The notes: generated from the letters alone by a model not told the origin. DNA of 64,000 nucleotides from Lentzea atacamensis (GCF_003269295.1 NZ_QLTT01000003.1:434001-498000); one strand, 5' to 3'. Shown: positions 22,555-31,038, numbered from the stretch's first letter. Numbers and translations: made by a program.

Positions 22555-24512
22555 GGCGGGCACCGCTGGCGGCGGTGATGGCCGCGCTCACCCTCGTGGC
22601 CGCGGGGCTCGCCGCGAGCACTGCGGCACAGGCGGCTCCCGGCTGTTCGGTGACCTACACCAAGACCTCCGAGTGGCAGGGCGGCTTCGGCGCGTCCGTG
22701 TCCATCACCAACACCGGCGACGCGATCACGGGCTGGACGCTCGAGTGGACGTACGCCGGCGACCAGAAGGTGGGCCAGCACTGGAACGCCGAGATCACGC
22801 AGAGCGGTGACCAGGTCAGCGCGCGCAACGTCTCCTACAACGCCTCCGTGCCCACCGGCGGCAAGGTCGAGTTCGGCTTCAACGGCTCGTTCACCTCGGC
22901 CAACCCCGATCCTTCGTCGTTCCGCCTGAACGGCACCGCCTGCAACGGCACCGGAACGCCCACCAGCACCACGACGACCACGACTACCACGACTACCACG
23001 ACCACACCCCGGCCCGCGTCGTTCACGAACCCGGTGCTGTGGCAGGACTTCGCGGACATCGACATCATCCGCGTGGACGACGCGTACTACTACTCGGCGT
23101 CGACCATGCACTACTCGCCAGGCGCGCCGATCCTGCGTTCCTACGACCTGGTGAACTGGGAGTTCGCGGGACACTCCGTGCCACGCCTGGACTTCGGCGC
23201 CAAGTACGACCTCAACGGCGGCCGCGGCTACGTCCGGGGCATCTGGGCGTCGTTCCTGAACCACCGCAAGAGCAACAAGACGTTCTACTGGGGCGGGTGC
23301 ATCGACTTCGCCCAGACCCACATCTACACCGCCGCCGCGGTGGACGGGCAGTGGTCCAAGCTGTCCACCATCCCCAAGTGCTACTACGACGCCGGTATGC
23401 TGATCGACGACAACGACACGATGTACGTCGCCTACGGCAACACCACGATCAGCGTCGCGCAGCTCTCGGCGGACGGGAAGTCCGAGGTCCGGTCCCAGCA
23501 GGTGTTCCAGACACCGCAGAACATCGGCACCCTGGAAGGCGCCCGGTTCTACAAGCGCAACGGCAGCTACTACATCTGGCTGACCCGGCCCGCGAACGGC
23601 CAGTACGTGCTCAAGGCGTCCAACCCGTTCGGCCCCTACACCGTGCAACAGGTGCTGCTGGACCTACCGGGCCCGATCCAGGGCGGCGGAGTGCCGCACC
23701 AGGGCGGGATGGTGCAGACGCAGAACGGCGACTGGTACTACATGGCCTTCGTCGACGCCTATCCCGGCGGCCGCGTCCCGGTGCTCGCGCCGATCACCTG
23801 GACCGCCGACGGCTGGCCGCGCCTCACGACCGTCAACGGCCGCTGGGGCGTGAACTACCCGATGCCGAACCTGCCGGCGCCACCACGCCAGGTGAAACCC
23901 ATGATCGGCGTGGACACCTTCGAAGGGACGAAACTCGGGCCGCAGTGGGAGTGGAACCACAACCCCGACACCACGAAGTACAGCGTCAACAACGGTTTGC
24001 TGCTTTCCACGGCGACCGTCACCAACGACCTGTACAACGCCCGCAACACCCTCACGCACCGAATCGAGGGCCCGAGCTCCACGGCCACCGTCACGCTCGA
24101 CCTGACCTCGATGCGCGACGGTGACCGCAGCGGCCTCGCGATGTTGCGCGACTCCTCGGCCTGGATCGGGATAAAACGCGACAACGGCCGAAATCGCGTG
24201 GTGATGGTCAACGGCCTGACCATGGACGGCAACTGGAACACCACCGGCACCGGCACGGAGATCGCCAGCGCGAACTTCACCGGCACCCGGATCTGGTTGC
24301 GTGCCAACGCCGACATCCGTCCCGGCAGCGGCAGGCAGGCCCGGTTCTCCTACAGCACGGACGGGGTGAACTTCGCCTCGCTCGGCACCGGCTTCACGTT
24401 GAAGAACGAGTGGCAGTTCTTCATGGGCTACCGGTTCGGCATCTTCAACCACGCCACGCGGGCGCTGGGCGGCGCGGTGACGGTGTCGCGGTTCGAGATC
24501 TCCAAGCCTTAG
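22551..24512 (+). CDS. Secreted GH43 with N-terminal CBM2 and C-terminal beta-sandwich
   Basis: The 653-residue enzyme starts at the ATG that overlaps the GH27 stop. It has a signal peptide (about 1-28), CBM2 (about 29-130), a 13-Thr linker, a GH43 propeller (about 155-455) and a C-terminal concanavalin-like beta-xylosidase domain (about 460-650). Probable catalytic residues lie in FADIDIIRVDDAYYY (Asp), YDAGMLIDDNDTMYVAYG (Asp) and GTLEGARFYKRNGSYY (Glu). The layout is that of exo-acting beta-xylosidases or arabinofuranosidases, but a secreted form with CBM2 suggests polymer-bound substrate. The CBM2 is a close paralogue of that in the GH62 gene. A terminator follows immediately. Confidence 0.92.
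   Translation: MRRAPLAAVMAALTLVAAGLAASTAAQAAPGCSVTYTKTSEWQGGFGASVSITNTGDAITGWTLEWTYAGDQKVGQHWNAEITQSGDQVSARNVSYNASVPTGGKVEFGFNGSFTSANPDPSSFRLNGTACNGTGTPTSTTTTTTTTTTTTTPRPASFTNPVLWQDFADIDIIRVDDAYYYSASTMHYSPGAPILRSYDLVNWEFAGHSVPRLDFGAKYDLNGGRGYVRGIWASFLNHRKSNKTFYWGGCIDFAQTHIYTAAAVDGQWSKLSTIPKCYYDAGMLIDDNDTMYVAYGNTTISVAQLSADGKSEVRSQQVFQTPQNIGTLEGARFYKRNGSYYIWLTRPANGQYVLKASNPFGPYTVQQVLLDLPGPIQGGGVPHQGGMVQTQNGDWYYMAFVDAYPGGRVPVLAPITWTADGWPRLTTVNGRWGVNYPMPNLPAPPRQVKPMIGVDTFEGTKLGPQWEWNHNPDTTKYSVNNGLLLSTATVTNDLYNARNTLTHRIEGPSSTATVTLDLTSMRDGDRSGLAMLRDSSAWIGIKRDNGRNRVVMVNGLTMDGNWNTTGTGTEIASANFTGTRIWLRANADIRPGSGRQARFSYSTDGVNFASLGTGFTLKNEWQFFMGYRFGIFNHATRALGGAVTVSRFEISKP
22968..23006 (+). repeat. Poly-Thr linker tract (13 ACN codons)
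   Basis: Thirteen Thr codons, using ACT and ACA as well as ACC/ACG, between CBM2 and GH43. Confidence 0.8.
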
Positions 24513-24517
24513 CGGAC

Positions 24518-24546
24518 CGGTGGGGCGTCCTCGGGGCGCCCCACCG
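24518..24546. terminator. Bidirectional terminator
   Basis: A 10-bp stem (24518-24527 with 24537-24546) with a 9-nt loop lies between the convergent GH43 gene and the 52-residue ORF. Confidence 0.75.
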
Positions 24547-24557
24547 TTGGCCTGTTC

Positions 24558-24716
24558 TCAGAACCCGCCGCGTTCGAGGACGTTGCGCGCCTCCCTCAGC
24601 TCCCGGCCGGCTTCGGCCTCGTCGAGAGCACCGGGCAGCGGCGGGCTGGTGTCCTTCTCCTCGACCCAGTCCTCGGGTTTCGGTCTTTCGGGCAGCGACT
24701 TCCACTTGTCGGTCAT
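24558..24716 (-). CDS. Small highly charged protein (52 residues)
   Basis: This short minus-strand ORF starts at an ATG that shares one base with the stop of the preceding 95-residue gene (TGATG) and ends with Gly-Gly-Phe-stop. The product is rich in Glu, Lys, Arg and Pro (begins MTDKWKSLPERP), has no signal peptide or membrane segment and probably is partly helical. I do not recognise it. Its tight overlap with two upstream genes supports real translation as the last gene of the PhyH operon. Confidence 0.6.
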   Translation of the reverse strand: MTDKWKSLPERPKPEDWVEEKDTSPPLPGALDEAEAGRELREARNVLERGGF

Positions 24717-25003
24717 CACTCCAGTGTGCTCGAGTCCTGGGAAAGCTTCTCGAAGAAGAACTCGTGCTTGAGGAACGAGGTGCCGTACTCGACCCCCGGC
24801 TGGGGCGGGAGCAGCTGGGACGCCTGGATGAGACGCCAGCCGTCCCGCAGGGCCGCGACCCCGTCCGGGTAGGGAGGCTCGTCGGAGTCACCCGTGGTGG
24901 GCTGGGAAGCGCCCGTGCCGTCGTAGCGGGACCAGCCCACCACGTGGGAGTCGAGGGCGGAGTTGGCCAGGTACAGAACCAGAACCTGCTGCCGGAGGGT
25001 CAT
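24716..25003 (-). CDS. Hypothetical protein (95 residues), PhyH operon
   Basis: The ATG at 25003 overlaps the stop of the dioxygenase gene (ATGA) and its own stop overlaps the following small ORF. The product has no signal peptide; it contains WSRYDGTGASQ, a DGWRLIQASQLLPP segment and a phenylalanine-rich KHEFFFEK stretch. The family is not recognised. Translation coupling on both sides suggests a role with the non-haem iron oxygenase, perhaps as a partner or carrier, but this is inference. Confidence 0.75.
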   Translation of the reverse strand: MTLRQQVLVLYLANSALDSHVVGWSRYDGTGASQPTTGDSDEPPYPDGVAALRDGWRLIQASQLLPPQPGVEYGTSFLKHEFFFEKLSQDSSTLE

Positions 25004-25821
25004 GCGTGGCTCCTCTGCCCCGGACGGTTGGTGACGCGGGTGACCCAGTGCTCGATGTCGAACGACGGATCACCGGTCAGCGCGCGCCACAGCAGCACGC
25101 GGTTGTAGATCTCCAGCCGGGCGGTCGCGGTCTCGTACCACGGGAAGTACCGCCCGAGCTCGGCGGCGACCTCGGGATCGGCCATGCCGGTGGTGTCCCA
25201 CAGGCGCACCTGGGGCACGGTCGGGTTGAAACGGATCTTGAACATGTACCGGCGGAGGTCGCTGTCGTTGCGGCGGCCGCCGTGCCAGATTCCGTGGTGC
25301 AGCAGCAGAACGGTGCCCGCCGGGCAGACCAGGCGGGTCTGGCCGCGCAGGTTCTGGTAACGGCCGGTGTCGCTCTCGTTGGTGCGGCGCAGGTGGCTGC
25401 CCGGCACGACCAGCGTGCCGCCCATGTCCGGGCTGACCCGCTGCGGGTAGTACATCAGCTGGACGTCGAACGCGTCCGGCCGCACGTCGATGATCGCGTC
25501 GCCGTGCAACGCCTGGGCGTGGCCCTCGTGGGGCTCGCGCACGTGCACCGCGTGGTGGTCCACGGTCGGGCTGGGGCCGACGAGCGCCTGCAGGGCACCG
25601 GCGACGGCGGGCAGTTCCAGGAGGCGCCGGGGGAAGGAGCCCTCGGGGTAGGCGTCGGCGATCTGGGTGCCGTACGGGACGCCGGGCATCCCGTGCGGGA
25701 GCAGTTTCAGTGCTTCCTGGTTCATCTCGTCCGGCACGACGGCGTCCATGCGCAGATAGCCGTGTGAGACGAAACGGGCCAGCTGCACCGAGGTGAGCAG
25801 CGGGGGAGTGGTGGTTCGCAT
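25000..25821 (-). CDS. Phytanoyl-CoA dioxygenase (PhyH)-family non-haem iron oxygenase
   Basis: The 273-residue protein (ATG 25821) has the Fe(II)/2-oxoglutarate-dependent PhyH fold. The facial triad appears as HGD (in QALHGDAI) with the distal His in LLLHHGIWHGG, and an Arg-containing strand (RRYMFKIRF) that could bind 2-oxoglutarate. In this family substrates range from acyl-CoA to hydroxylated small molecules and cannot be read here. It is divergent from an AraC regulator 70 bp away, a layout frequent for induced catabolic or ectoine-like hydroxylases. It begins a three-gene overlapping operon. Confidence 0.87.
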   Translation of the reverse strand: MRTTTPPLLTSVQLARFVSHGYLRMDAVVPDEMNQEALKLLPHGMPGVPYGTQIADAYPEGSFPRRLLELPAVAGALQALVGPSPTVDHHAVHVREPHEGHAQALHGDAIIDVRPDAFDVQLMYYPQRVSPDMGGTLVVPGSHLRRTNESDTGRYQNLRGQTRLVCPAGTVLLLHHGIWHGGRRNDSDLRRYMFKIRFNPTVPQVRLWDTTGMADPEVAAELGRYFPWYETATARLEIYNRVLLWRALTGDPSFDIEHWVTRVTNRPGQRSHA

Positions 25822-25869
25822 GCCACGAACGTAAGTACGCCGTCCTTGTTCGGCGTGGGTTGAAATCAC

Positions 25870-25879
25870 CCAGTACTGG
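25870..25879. promoter_or_regulatory. Small palindrome in araC/phyH intergenic region
   Basis: CCAGTACTGG is a perfect 10-bp palindrome 13 nt before the AraC gene start. It could be part of an autoregulatory site, but half-site evidence is lacking. Confidence 0.25.
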
Positions 25880-25891
25880 TAGTTTTTCACC

Positions 25892-26653
25892 GTGCATGAG
25901 GTCGTGCTCCCGCTGAGCGAGCCTCCGGTGGTGGCGGACATCGGTGTGGGAGTGCACGGCGTCACGACGCTGGAGGACGTCTTCCTGCTGCCCGATCTGT
26001 GGCAGCTGCACCTCTACGGCTACGAAGGCGCGGTCGAGGTGGGTGACGTGGTGCACCGCATCGCGCCCGGCCGCGCGAGCCTGATCCCGCCCGGCACCGC
26101 GGTGCGCTACCGGTACCGCGGCAGGTCCGAACACCTCTACGCCCACCTGCGCCTCGACGGCACCACCGAACGCCGTGCCGCGCCGGTGATGCAGGACGCC
26201 GGTCCGAACAGGCCGCTGCTCACCGGGCTGATGCGGGGCGCTCTCGCGGCGGCACCGGCGCGGGCCGCCGCTCACCTGTGGACGGTCCTGTGGCAGCTCA
26301 CCGACGCGGGCCCGGCCGGCCGCGAGGTCGCCGATCCGGTCGCGGTGGCTGCGGCGCACATCGAGGCGCACCTGGCCACGCCGCTGGCGGTCGCGGACGT
26401 CGCGAGGGTGGCGGGTGTGTCGCACAACCACCTGACGCGCTTGTTCCGCGCCCGCACGGGAAGCACGGTCGTCGCCTACATCCGGCGCCGCCGGGTGGAA
26501 CGGGCCCGCCACCTGCTCACGGCCTCGACGCTGTCGGTCACCGCCGTAGCGGCGGCCGTCGGCATCCCCGACCTGCAGGCGTTCAACAAGGTGTGCCGCC
26601 GCGAGCTGGGGGAGTCGCCCCGTGCGCTGCGCAGGTCGTTCACGGCACGGTGA
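25892..26653 (+). CDS. AraC-family transcriptional regulator
   Basis: The 253-residue protein has an N-terminal cupin-like sensor (about 1-95) and a C-terminal pair of helix-turn-helix motifs (about 155-250; [21 protein letters not shown] and VTAVAAAVGIPDLQAFNKVCRRELG). GTG 25892 is the start in frame. It lies divergent to the dioxygenase operon and most likely controls it. Its 3' end overlaps the 3' end of the opposing sigma-like gene by 14 bp. Confidence 0.9.
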   Translation: MHEVVLPLSEPPVVADIGVGVHGVTTLEDVFLLPDLWQLHLYGYEGAVEVGDVVHRIAPGRASLIPPGTAVRYRYRGRSEHLYAHLRLDGTTERRAAPVMQDAGPNRPLLTGLMRGALAAAPARAAAHLWTVLWQLTDAGPAGREVADPVAVAAAHIEAHLATPLAVADVARVAGVSHNHLTRLFRARTGSTVVAYIRRRRVERARHLLTASTLSVTAVAAAVGIPDLQAFNKVCRRELGESPRALRRSFTAR

Positions 26654-26864
26654 CGCCGTTCTTCTGCAGTGCACTGCGGAACGCCCGCAAACCGTGGTGC
26701 AGACGGGACTTCACGATGTCCTCGGACACGCTCAGCGCGTCGGCGAGCTCGGTGACGGACGCGCCGCGGTAGGCCCGCGTGATCACCTCGCGGTGTTCCG
26801 GGAGGAGCCCGGCGAACGCGTCCGCGATGCGCCGGGTGGAGATGCTGCCGTGGTCGTCGTCCAC
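26640..26864 (-). CDS. Stand-alone sigma factor region 4-like protein (74 residues)
   Basis: The product consists almost only of a sigma-70 region 4 helix-turn-helix (FAGLLPEHREVITRAYRGAS, then VTELADALSVSEDIVKSRLH). ECF sigma factors are normally about 170-200 residues, so region 2 is missing. A good ribosome site (GGAGGAG, 6-7 nt before GTG 26864) argues for translation. It lies just downstream of the GH9 terminator on the same strand. Either it is the 3' remnant of an ECF sigma gene or a free region-4 protein that competes for promoters or anti-sigma factor. Confidence 0.6.
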   Translation of the reverse strand: MDDDHGSISTRRIADAFAGLLPEHREVITRAYRGASVTELADALSVSEDIVKSRLHHGLRAFRSALQKNGVTVP

Positions 26865-26891
26865 AGTGGTCTCCTCCCGCCTCCCGGACAG

Positions 26892-26932
26892 CGCTGCCGC
26901 ACAGGTCGGGCGCGACGACCTGTGCGGCAGCG
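26892..26932 (-). terminator. Terminator of GH9 gene
   Basis: A perfect 17-bp stem (26892-26908 with 26916-26932) and a 7-nt loop lie 28 nt after the GH9 stop and 27 nt before the sigma-like start codon. Confidence 0.9.
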
Positions 26933-26960
26933 GTTCAGGCTGGACCAGGAGCGAGCCCGA

Positions 26961-29537
26961 TCAGCCGCTCTTGCACGCCTTTCCGTTCACCGTGAAGGCC
27001 GTCGGATCGGATCCGCTGCCGGAGGCGTTGAATCCGATGTAGACGGACTTGCCAGGTTCGACGCGGCCGTTCCACGACATGTTGGTCGCGGTCACGTCAC
27101 GGCCGGTCTGGCTCCAGTTCGCCGACCATCCCGTGGTGATCCGCTGCGTGCCGGGGAACGCGAACCCGAGCTTCCACTCCGTCCACGGGGTCGTGCCGGT
27201 GTTGGTCAGCTTCACGTGCGCCGACAGGCCGTTGTCCCACTTGCTGGCGCTGTAGCCGACCTCGTAGTCGGGCTTGGTGACCGGTGCACCGGACTTCTCG
27301 GCCGCCCAGCCGCTGACCCAGGCGAGCGCGGAGTTCCAGTTGATCGCCACCTCGTTCACCGAGTAGGCGCCGATGTCGTCCACCCAGCACTTCTGCTGCG
27401 GGCAGCCGACCAGCAACCGCTGGACCACCGGGTCCTGCAGCGCGCTGTTCGGGCCTCCGGACAACGAACCGGGCGGCGCGATCGGCAGCGTCGGGTCGTT
27501 CTGCCGGGCCCAGAACCGGTGGTGGATGTTCTGCACGGCCTGGTCGCCGTAGCCCGCCACGTACGAGGTGCTCAGCGGGTTGCGGCCGAGGAGGTAGTGC
27601 AGCGCCTCGAACACGCCGTCCCGGTACTTCGCGGCACCGGTGAAGTCGTGTGCCAGCGCGAGCACCGTGGCGTTGTTCAGCACCGCCGAGTTCGAGCCCC
27701 AGACGTACCCGTCGACGCTGTTGTCGTACGGCGTCGCGTAGCCCATCTGCCCCATCGCGGTGAGGTGCTGGTCCGCCACGGTCGCGAACGCGGACTTGAT
27801 CGCCGTGACGTCCGCCGCGGGCAGGCCGGTGGGTGCCAGGGCGAGGGTGATGTCGCCCAGTGGCGCCGTGCCGCCCCAGAAGAAGCCGGCCCTGGTCAGG
27901 CTGGCCGCCTTGTAGTGCGACGAGGTGGTCACGTCGGTCCGGTACGCGGCGTCGCCGGTGGTCGCGTACAACTCCGCGGCGGCCCAGTAGAACTCGTCGC
28001 TCACGGTCTTGTCGTCGTACGCACCGCCGCCGACGTTGTCGGCCGGGTCGGCGAGCTTGGCGGGGTTCGCCTTCGCCGCCGTGTACGCCTTGCGTGCCGC
28101 CGCGAGCAGCTTCGCGGAGTACGCCGCGTCGATGCCGCGCCAGAGACGCGCGGCCTGCGCGGCCACCGCGGCCAGGTTCAGCGTCGCCGCCGTGCTGGTG
28201 GCGGACAGCCTGCGCGGCTGGTCGTCGAGCTCGGGGCGGGTCGGCAGCGCGGTCCAGGCGGCGTCGTGCATCTTGTGGTGCGCCATGCCGTCCGGTGCCT
28301 GCATCTTCAGCAGGAAGTCGACCTCCCACCGGGCCTCGTCGAGGAGGTCCGGCACGCCGTTGGACTTCTCCGGGATGGCCAGCGAGCCGTCGCGGTACGC
28401 CGCCGCGTCACCGATCCGGGATGCTCGCTCGTAGGCGTTGAGCAGCTGCCACGTCGCGATGCCGCCGTTGACCACGTACTTGCCGTGGTCGCCCGCGTCG
28501 TACCAGCCACCGCGCACGTCGAGCGTGTAGCCGCAGGCGAGATCCGCCCGGCACGGCACGTTGTTGTCGCCCTGGTTGGGCGCGACGTTGACGTGGCCTG
28601 CCGGCCGCGCGTACTGGTCACCCACGTACTGCGCTTCGATCGGGGTACCGCTGCGCTGGTGGTAGAAGAACGCGAGCGAGTCGTAGCGCAGCCGCTTGAT
28701 CGCGTCGGCGGAGATGTCGAACGGGAAGCTGCTGTCGGCGCCGACGGACAGCGTGTAGCCGGTGCCCTGCGTGTCGTACGACGAGAAGTCGATCAGGTGC
28801 ACCGGGTCGCCGGACGTCGCGTCCGCGCCCTTCGGCGTGCTCTGCCCGGTGGCCACGGTGGCGCCCGCGGAGTTCTTCAGGGTCCAGGTCTGGGGCGTGG
28901 TGGCGGTCGAGACGAGGGTGGCGCGCTTGGGCAGGCCAGGCACGTACCCGACGAGGTCGACCTGAACCTTCTTGGTGGGGTTGGGGTTGACGCCGCCTGG
29001 CGGCTTCACGCCGCCGATCAGCGAGACGTTGTCCACGCAGATCGTGTTGTCCGCCGGCTGGCCGCCCAGCTGGAAGGCGACCTGGCCGTTTCCGGCGTCC
29101 GGGAAGTCCAGGGTGGACGTGAAGGTGAAGGTGAAGTGCTGCTTGGAGGGGGTGACGGCGAACTCCTGCCGGGCGATGCCCCGGTACGGGCTCACGCTCT
29201 CACCGGCCGCCGCGGCGACGGTCTGTGCCGTGGTGGCGTGCGCGTCGAACGACAGGGTGTATGACTGACCGCTTTCGAAGGGGACGCCGTTCTGTCCGAC
29301 CAATGCGTCCCAGGGGTTGGTCGTGCCGCCGGTGACCGCCGCGCACAGTTCACCGCCGGTCACCCGGTTGGTCACACCGGCGCTGCTCCACCAGGGGTCG
29401 GCGGAGCCGCTGTCGAACTTGCCGTTGAGCACACGCTCGTACTCCGCCGCCAAGGCTGTGCCCGATGCCGCGAACGTGGTCGCGGCAAGTGCCGCCACCA
29501 GGGAGGCGGCGAGCAGGCGTGGGGGTTGCGATCTCAT
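26961..29537 (-). CDS. Secreted multimodular GH9 cellulase (CBM4/9-Ig-GH9-CBM2)
   Basis: The 858-residue enzyme (ATG 29537) has a signal peptide (about 1-31), a CBM4/9-type jelly roll (about 32-175), an Ig-like CelD N-domain (about 190-275), a GH9 (alpha/alpha)6 barrel (about 280-755) and a C-terminal CBM2 (about 765-858). GH9 catalytic motifs are visible: GGWYDAGDHGKY with Asp347/Asp350, HHRFWA, and YSVNEVAINWNSAL with the acid Glu. It acts on cellulose outside the cell; the CBM4-Ig-GH9 order is found in processive endoglucanases and cellobiohydrolases. A perfect CebR-type operator lies 35 bp upstream of the start codon, so cellobiose-linked repression is likely. Confidence 0.95.
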   Translation of the reverse strand: MRSQPPRLLAASLVAALAATTFAASGTALAAEYERVLNGKFDSGSADPWWSSAGVTNRVTGGELCAAVTGGTTNPWDALVGQNGVPFESGQSYTLSFDAHATTAQTVAAAAGESVSPYRGIARQEFAVTPSKQHFTFTFTSTLDFPDAGNGQVAFQLGGQPADNTICVDNVSLIGGVKPPGGVNPNPTKKVQVDLVGYVPGLPKRATLVSTATTPQTWTLKNSAGATVATGQSTPKGADATSGDPVHLIDFSSYDTQGTGYTLSVGADSSFPFDISADAIKRLRYDSLAFFYHQRSGTPIEAQYVGDQYARPAGHVNVAPNQGDNNVPCRADLACGYTLDVRGGWYDAGDHGKYVVNGGIATWQLLNAYERASRIGDAAAYRDGSLAIPEKSNGVPDLLDEARWEVDFLLKMQAPDGMAHHKMHDAAWTALPTRPELDDQPRRLSATSTAATLNLAAVAAQAARLWRGIDAAYSAKLLAAARKAYTAAKANPAKLADPADNVGGGAYDDKTVSDEFYWAAAELYATTGDAAYRTDVTTSSHYKAASLTRAGFFWGGTAPLGDITLALAPTGLPAADVTAIKSAFATVADQHLTAMGQMGYATPYDNSVDGYVWGSNSAVLNNATVLALAHDFTGAAKYRDGVFEALHYLLGRNPLSTSYVAGYGDQAVQNIHHRFWARQNDPTLPIAPPGSLSGGPNSALQDPVVQRLLVGCPQQKCWVDDIGAYSVNEVAINWNSALAWVSGWAAEKSGAPVTKPDYEVGYSASKWDNGLSAHVKLTNTGTTPWTEWKLGFAFPGTQRITTGWSANWSQTGRDVTATNMSWNGRVEPGKSVYIGFNASGSGSDPTAFTVNGKACKSG

Positions 29538-29571
29538 GTCGTGAGGTCTCCGTCCTCGTCGACGGGATTTC

Positions 29572-29585
29572 TGGGAGCGCTCCCA
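29572..29585. promoter_or_regulatory. Perfect CebR box before GH9
   Basis: TGGGAGCGCTCCCA is exactly the 14-bp palindrome known for the Streptomyces cellobiose repressor CebR. It sits 35 nt upstream of the GH9 ATG, where it would block transcription. Confidence 0.85.
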
Positions 29586-29688
29586 CATGACCGTAGGGTG
29601 AGCTGAACGGCGTGGACAAGCGCCGTTCAGCCGCTACCCGGACACACCGCTCGGACCAATGGCGCCGGTCCATGCGCGGTAAAGGCGA

Positions 29689-29868
29689 CTACGTCATCCG
29701 AAGGGCCACTGCTGGTTGCTGCCGGTCGCACGGGCCCGTGGTGGCTGCTGCCGCCGGTGCCGGTGACGTCACCGTCGTCACCGGCACCACGGCCAGCACC
29801 ACCGCCACGCACATGCCCACCGCCGCCGGCAACCGTCGCGTCGCACTGCCTTGAGCCTTCGCTGTCAT
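29689..29868 (-). CDS. Possible truncated secreted protein (59 residues)
   Basis: An ATG at 29868 with GGAG 7 nt upstream starts a frame with a textbook signal peptide (positive start MTAKAQGSATRRL, hydrophobic core, AAAA cleavage region), but only about 20 residues follow before a TAG. A 12-bp hairpin (29757-29787) lies inside it. It may be the 5' remnant of a secreted enzyme gene or a very small secreted peptide; the mature part is not recognised. Confidence 0.35.
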   Translation of the reverse strand: MTAKAQGSATRRLPAAVGMCVAVVLAVVPVTTVTSPAPAAAATTGPCDRQQPAVALRMT

Positions 29869-30123
29869 GAGCCGCTCCACTGCGTTGTGGCGCCCGGTCA
29901 GCCGTGGCATCACGGGCGAAGCTTCCAGCATGTATCCGACTCATCCCGGGACGTCGATCCACGAAGTGCGTGGTCACTGGCGGCGGGCTGTCCGGGAGCC
30001 TTCTTCGAAGAGCCTGAATAACACATAAGAACGGTCTCAGCACGTGCGGTCAAGACATGAGACTGACTTATCCTCCGATCTTCTCAACTTCGCGCACCCA
30101 ACTGCCGGAGCCGGGCTCATGTC
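29869..30123. other. Intergenic region without recognised feature
   Basis: This is the 3' side of the protease gene on the minus strand and the 5' side of the short secreted ORF. It is AT-richer around 30010-30090. I see no gene in it. Confidence 0.5.
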
Positions 30124-31038
30124 CTAACTGGACCGTCCGCCGCCGATGCGCGCGCCGACAGCGGCGAGCGCGGCTCGCACGGGCTGGAAGAACGTCACGC
30201 CACCATTGCGGCAGTCACCGCTGCCGCCGGACGTGAGGCCGATCGCGTTGCCGTTGGCCGAGAACAGCGGACCACCGCTGTCCCCGCCCTCCGCGCACAC
30301 GGTCGTCTGGATGAGCCCGGTGACGGTGCCCTCCGGATAGTTCACCGTGGCGTTGAGCGCGGTGACCCGGCCGGAGCGCAGCCCCGTCGTGCTGCCCATC
30401 CGCTGCACCTGCGTGCCGACCCGTGCGTCCGCCGCGCGCACGATCCGGACCTTGCGCCGCTGGCCGGTGTCGACCTCGCTCGGCGCGTTGGTGTTCGCGT
30501 TGTCGTAGGTGAGCAGCGCAAAGTCGCCCTGGCCGGGGAACGTCGACTCCTGGACGGTCGCGACGGGCCTGCCACCGGGCGTCAGCGACATCCGTTGCGC
30601 GGCCTGCACGCAGTGCCCGGCGGTGAGGAACCCGGGTTGCCCGTCCGCAGTCGTGACGTTGAAGCCGAGCGAGCAGCGGCTGCGCCCGGCGAAGATCGCG
30701 TCACCGCCCTCGGCGAACGGCCGGAACGTACCTGATGTCCTGGTGAGCTTCGCCCTCGAGCCGAACGAGTCCACAGTGGAGACCAGGGTGTTCCAGCGGT
30801 CACCCGTCACCGTGCTGTCGGCGGTCACGAGCACCTTGTTCGTGCCGGGGTCCACCGCCCAGGCGGTACCGGGAATCGCCGCCTTCTCCCGCAGGGTGTT
30901 CGTGATCGCCAGCGGCGCCTCCTCGTCGTCGGGTGCCGCCTGGGTGTTGGTGATCGTGACCGCCGTGGCGGCCACGACCAGCACACCGACGGCGGCTGCC
31001 GCCCCCTTGATCCCACGGCTCTTCCAGTGCCTGCCCAA
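30124..31038 (-). CDS. Secreted S1 serine protease (streptogrisin/alpha-lytic type)
   Basis: Start is TTG at 31038, with GGAGGT 6 nt upstream and a signal peptide directly after it (304 residues). After a pro-region (about 36-110) comes a chymotrypsin-fold domain with the triad His142 (TAGHCV), Asp172 (GDFALLTYDN) and Ser254 (AEGGDSGGPLF), and conserved Cys pairs around His and Ser. Family members are secreted as zymogens and digest proteins outside the cell. It is a stand-alone gene between the GH9 and GH39-like units. Confidence 0.92.
   Translation of the reverse strand: MGRHWKSRGIKGAAAAVGVLVVAATAVTITNTQAAPDDEEAPLAITNTLREKAAIPGTAWAVDPGTNKVLVTADSTVTGDRWNTLVSTVDSFGSRAKLTRTSGTFRPFAEGGDAIFAGRSRCSLGFNVTTADGQPGFLTAGHCVQAAQRMSLTPGGRPVATVQESTFPGQGDFALLTYDNANTNAPSEVDTGQRRKVRIVRAADARVGTQVQRMGSTTGLRSGRVTALNATVNYPEGTVTGLIQTTVCAEGGDSGGPLFSANGNAIGLTSGGSGDCRNGGVTFFQPVRAALAAVGARIGGGRSS

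Noticed and set aside
24445..24891. 148-codon minus-strand frame across the small PhyH-operon genes
   Set aside because: Arg/Ser/Pro-rich shadow without motifs; the overlapping 95- and 52-codon genes with linked start/stop are better supported.
26622..29264. An 880-codon open frame on the plus strand opposite the GH9 gene
   Set aside because: It is a high-GC antisense shadow; the minus frame has a signal peptide, complete GH9 motifs and a ribosome site.
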